Source: an uncultured Prevotellaceae bacterium
GTDB taxonomy: Bacteria > Bacteroidota > Bacteroidia > Bacteroidales > Muribaculaceae
Length of the DNA stretch: 64,000 bases
NCBI GenBank assembly: GCA_900541935.1
Contig: UQLZ01000004.1
Location: 1 to 64,000, forward strand
Direction: 5' to 3'
Shown here in pieces: positions 62,242 through 64,000 of this stretch. Position 1 is the stretch's first letter. Each line of letters starts with the position of its first letter. Both the position numbers and the translations under genes were made by a program. Under the pieces are notes generated by a model. The model was not told the DNA's origin and made no database searches. It saw nothing but the letters and a program-made list of their open reading frames with translations.

Positions 62242-63360
62242 TTAAACTTTGTATTCGTTAATTATTTGTGCTATTTCGTGGAAATGCTCTAATGGAGTTC
62301 CTTCGGTTATCGGCAGGCTTACGACTCGCTCTGCAAGCGATTCTGTAACTGGCAGGTCTGCGTGTGCGTAACCATTGTAGCAGGGTTGCTTGTGCGGTGG
62401 TGTGGGGTAGTGCAAGTCTGTTTCAACGCCATTGCTTTCAAGGTATTCTCTGAATTTATTTCGGTCGGAAACGGTAACGACATATTGGTGCCAAACATTG
62501 CCTTCTTTGAATAGAGGTTTGCCAATAAGAGGATTCGTTATTTCCGCTTCGTAAATGGCAGCCCTTTCGCGGCGTTGCCTTGTTATGCTGTCAAGATGCT
62601 TTAACTTTACACTGAGCATTGCTGCCTGAACTTCGTCCATACGGCAGTTGTTACCTTGGAATGGGTTGAAATATCTTTTTGTTGAGCCGTAGTTTGCGAG
62701 TGCTCTAACTCTTTCAGCCAGTTCGCAGTCGTTAGTTGCAACGGCACCGGCATCGCCTAATGCGCCGAGGTTCTTTGTTGGGTAGAAACTGAAAGCGGCG
62801 GCATCGCCCAGTGCTCCAGTATTGTGCTGTCCGCCAAAGCCTGCTAAGTCGGCAGTTGCCGCTATTGCTTGGGCATTATCTTCAATCACCTTCAGATTGT
62901 ACTTTTTTGCAATGTTGTAGAGTTTCTCGTCCCAGCAGGCTGCACCGTAAAGATGAACAACCATAATAGCCTTCGTTCTTGGTGTTATGTATTTCTCCAG
63001 TTTGTCAGTGTCGAGATTGTAGGTCTTTTCCGATGGCTCTGCAAAAACAGGGGTAAGTCCGTTATCAGATATAGCAAGTACTGATGCTATGAAAGTATTT
63101 CCAGGGACTATAACCTCGTCACCCGGTTTCATCGTTCCAAGAGAGAGATATGCCTTTAGGATAAGACGGAGAGCATCGAGTCCGTTGCTGCAAGCGATAA
63201 TATTCTTTACATTGCAATAATCGGCAAGTTCCTTTTCGAAATTGTCAACACTTTGTCCGCGAAGATACCAGCCAGAAGCGATAACCTTGTCGGCTGCTTC
63301 CTGCAGTTCTTTCTCGTATGGCTTGTTGATTTCCTTTAGGGATATAAATGGGTATTTCAT
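62242..63360 (-). CDS. DegT/DnrJ/EryC1 aminotransferase, FdtB/QdtB-like
   Basis: PLP-dependent sugar aminotransferase, 372 residues. The cofactor lysine is Lys196 in AFSFYPTKNLGALGDAG. Other family marks are CSNGLDALRLIL (57-68), VIEDNAQA (158-165) and NCRMDEVQAAML. Together with the cupin isomerases upstream it should convert a dTDP-3-keto-6-deoxyhexose to the 3-amino sugar (Fucp3N or Quip3N) used in surface glycans. The exact stereochemistry cannot be read. Its ATG overlaps the stop of the upstream cupin gene by 4 bp. Confidence 0.92.
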   Translation of the reverse strand: MKYPFISLKEINKPYEKELQEAADKVIASGWYLRGQSVDNFEKELADYCNVKNIIACSNGLDALRLILKAYLSLGTMKPGDEVIVPGNTFIASVLAISDNGLTPVFAEPSEKTYNLDTDKLEKYITPRTKAIMVVHLYGAACWDEKLYNIAKKYNLKVIEDNAQAIAATADLAGFGGQHNTGALGDAAAFSFYPTKNLGALGDAGAVATNDCELAERVRALANYGSTKRYFNPFQGNNCRMDEVQAAMLSVKLKHLDSITRQRRERAAIYEAEITNPLIGKPLFKEGNVWHQYVVTVSDRNKFREYLESNGVETDLHYPTPPHKQPCYNGYAHADLPVTESLAERVVSLPITEGTPLEHFHEIAQIINEYKV

Positions 63361-63803
63361 TTTTGCTCCTTGTCTTTTGTGAGGTTGATAAATTCTTTAT
63401 AGTCTCTGACATAATCTTTTTCATCGTAGTAGTCAGAGGCGAGGGATAGGCAGACCGAGCCAGAAGAAAAATTATTCAGTTCAATCCAGATGCCCGGTAT
63501 AATGTGCAGACCCTTGTTAGAACGGTTTAAAGTTACCGTAGTTTTGCTTTTGCCGTCGTCAAGTACAACATCGAAACTGCCGCTAACTGCGATAATGAAT
63601 CTGTGGCAGTTATAGTGCGAGTGTCCGCCACGCTCAGCGCCACCGGGTACGTCATAGATATAATATACCCTTTTGACATCAAACGGAAAATCAGACTGTC
63701 CGTTTTCTACGACGGAAAGGTTTCCGTTTTCGTGGTGGTGGGTGTCAAAAGTATAGATTTTGCAATCGTTTATGCTTGAAGTCTTATGGCTGTTATTTTC
63801 CAT
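63357..63803 (-). CDS. Sugar 3,4-ketoisomerase, FdtA/QdtA-type cupin
   Basis: 148 residues from the ATG at 63803 (MENNSHKTSSINDCK). A TTG two codons earlier is also in frame. Cupin motifs: VYYIYDVPGGAERGGHSHYN, HRFIIAVSGSFDVVLDDG, and LHIIPGIWIELNNFSSGSVC. These match dTDP-4-keto-6-deoxyglucose 3,4-isomerases, which make the substrate of the neighbouring aminotransferase. It overlaps the upstream homologous gene by 11 bp. Confidence 0.92.
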   Translation of the reverse strand: MENNSHKTSSINDCKIYTFDTHHHENGNLSVVENGQSDFPFDVKRVYYIYDVPGGAERGGHSHYNCHRFIIAVSGSFDVVLDDGKSKTTVTLNRSNKGLHIIPGIWIELNNFSSGSVCLSLASDYYDEKDYVRDYKEFINLTKDKEQK

Positions 63804-64000
63804 TACCAATCATTTTTTTGAATAGTTCAAAATCCTCAATGTAGTCGTTTGGGTCATACTTGTGCGACGATAGTACGAGGGCAACGGAGTTTGTTGAGAA
63901 ATTATCCAGTTCCCGCCACATCATATTTGGAATGAAAAGACCGTGATATGACCGGGCGAGGTGAAAACGCCTTGTTTCGTTACCGTCGTTTAGAACAACG
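63793..64000 (-). CDS. Second FdtA/QdtA-like cupin, C-terminal part
   Basis: The gene continues beyond the window edge. The visible 68 codons begin VVLNDGNETRRFHLARSYHG and continue LFIPNMMWRELDNFSTNSVA, VLSSHKYDPNDYIEDFELFK, ending KMIGNGK. They align clearly with the C-terminal half of the next cupin (VVLDDG, HIIPGIWIELNNFSSGSV, SDYYDEKDYVRDYKEF). Two tandem, diverged copies of the isomerase thus precede the aminotransferase. Confidence 0.88.
   Translation of the reverse strand, partial: VVLNDGNETRRFHLARSYHGLFIPNMMWRELDNFSTNSVALVLSSHKYDPNDYIEDFELFKKMIGNGK

Overview
The window is a chromosomal segment of a Bacteroidota bacterium, most likely order Bacteroidales. RpoB, RpoC and the fused SecDF have the long forms typical of that group. 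Promoters match the Bacteroidota pattern (TTTG about 19-21 bp upstream of TAnnTTTG), Shine-Dalgarno sequences are scarce, and three secreted proteins end in type IX secretion (T9SS) C-terminal domains. Genus cannot be fixed from the sequence. No rRNA, tRNA, CRISPR array or insertion sequence was recognised.

Layout. 1-8.5 kb: rplL end, attenuator-like hairpin, rpoB and rpoC, then a strong terminator. 8.7-11.8 kb: an Ig-like lipoprotein, convergent with pfkA. 11.9-19.1 kb (minus strand): a short exopolysaccharide operon (Wza-like lipoprotein, Wzy/ligase-like membrane protein, Wzc-like protein) behind a long leader, then two acyltransferase-type membrane proteins. 19.2-20.9 kb (minus): WalJ-like hydrolase and RsmI-like methyltransferase. 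21.3-30.9 kb: secDF, a candidate small RNA, a D-Ala-D-Ala dipeptidase, a nitrilase-family amidase, a TPR protein, pyrG and yidC. 31-35.9 kb: a TolC/HlyD/two-permease export operon without a visible ATPase. 36-43.6 kb: four exported proteins, three with T9SS domains, including a phosphodiester glycosidase and an N-acetylmuramoyl-L-alanine amidase. 43.9-59.9 kb: a kinase gene, then a ten-gene operon read as peptidoglycan amino-sugar salvage. 60-64 kb: a GDSL esterase, a small exported protein, a decayed gene, and the end of a minus-strand 3-amino-sugar nucleotide operon.

The most coherent biology is in 37.7-59.9 kb. Secreted enzymes (amidase, phosphodiester glycosidase, an amidase-like golvesin protein, a NamZ-type exo-muramidase) could take apart cell-wall material. 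An AmpG-like permease would import the sugars. A MurK-like kinase and MurQ would convert MurNAc to GlcNAc-6-phosphate plus D-lactate. A 927-residue FAD/iron-sulfur oxidoreductase in the same operon is a good candidate to oxidise that D-lactate. The operon also carries a glycosyltransferase, a HIT/GalT-like protein, a leaderless SpoIID protein and a membrane acetyltransferase, whose roles here are unexplained.

Data quality: rpoB, pyrG and the T9SS gene at 36 kb each carry one single-base frameshift, every one explained by loss of one base in a short homopolymer. Because rpoB and pyrG are normally essential, these look like consensus errors, not real mutations. They are annotated here as whole genes.
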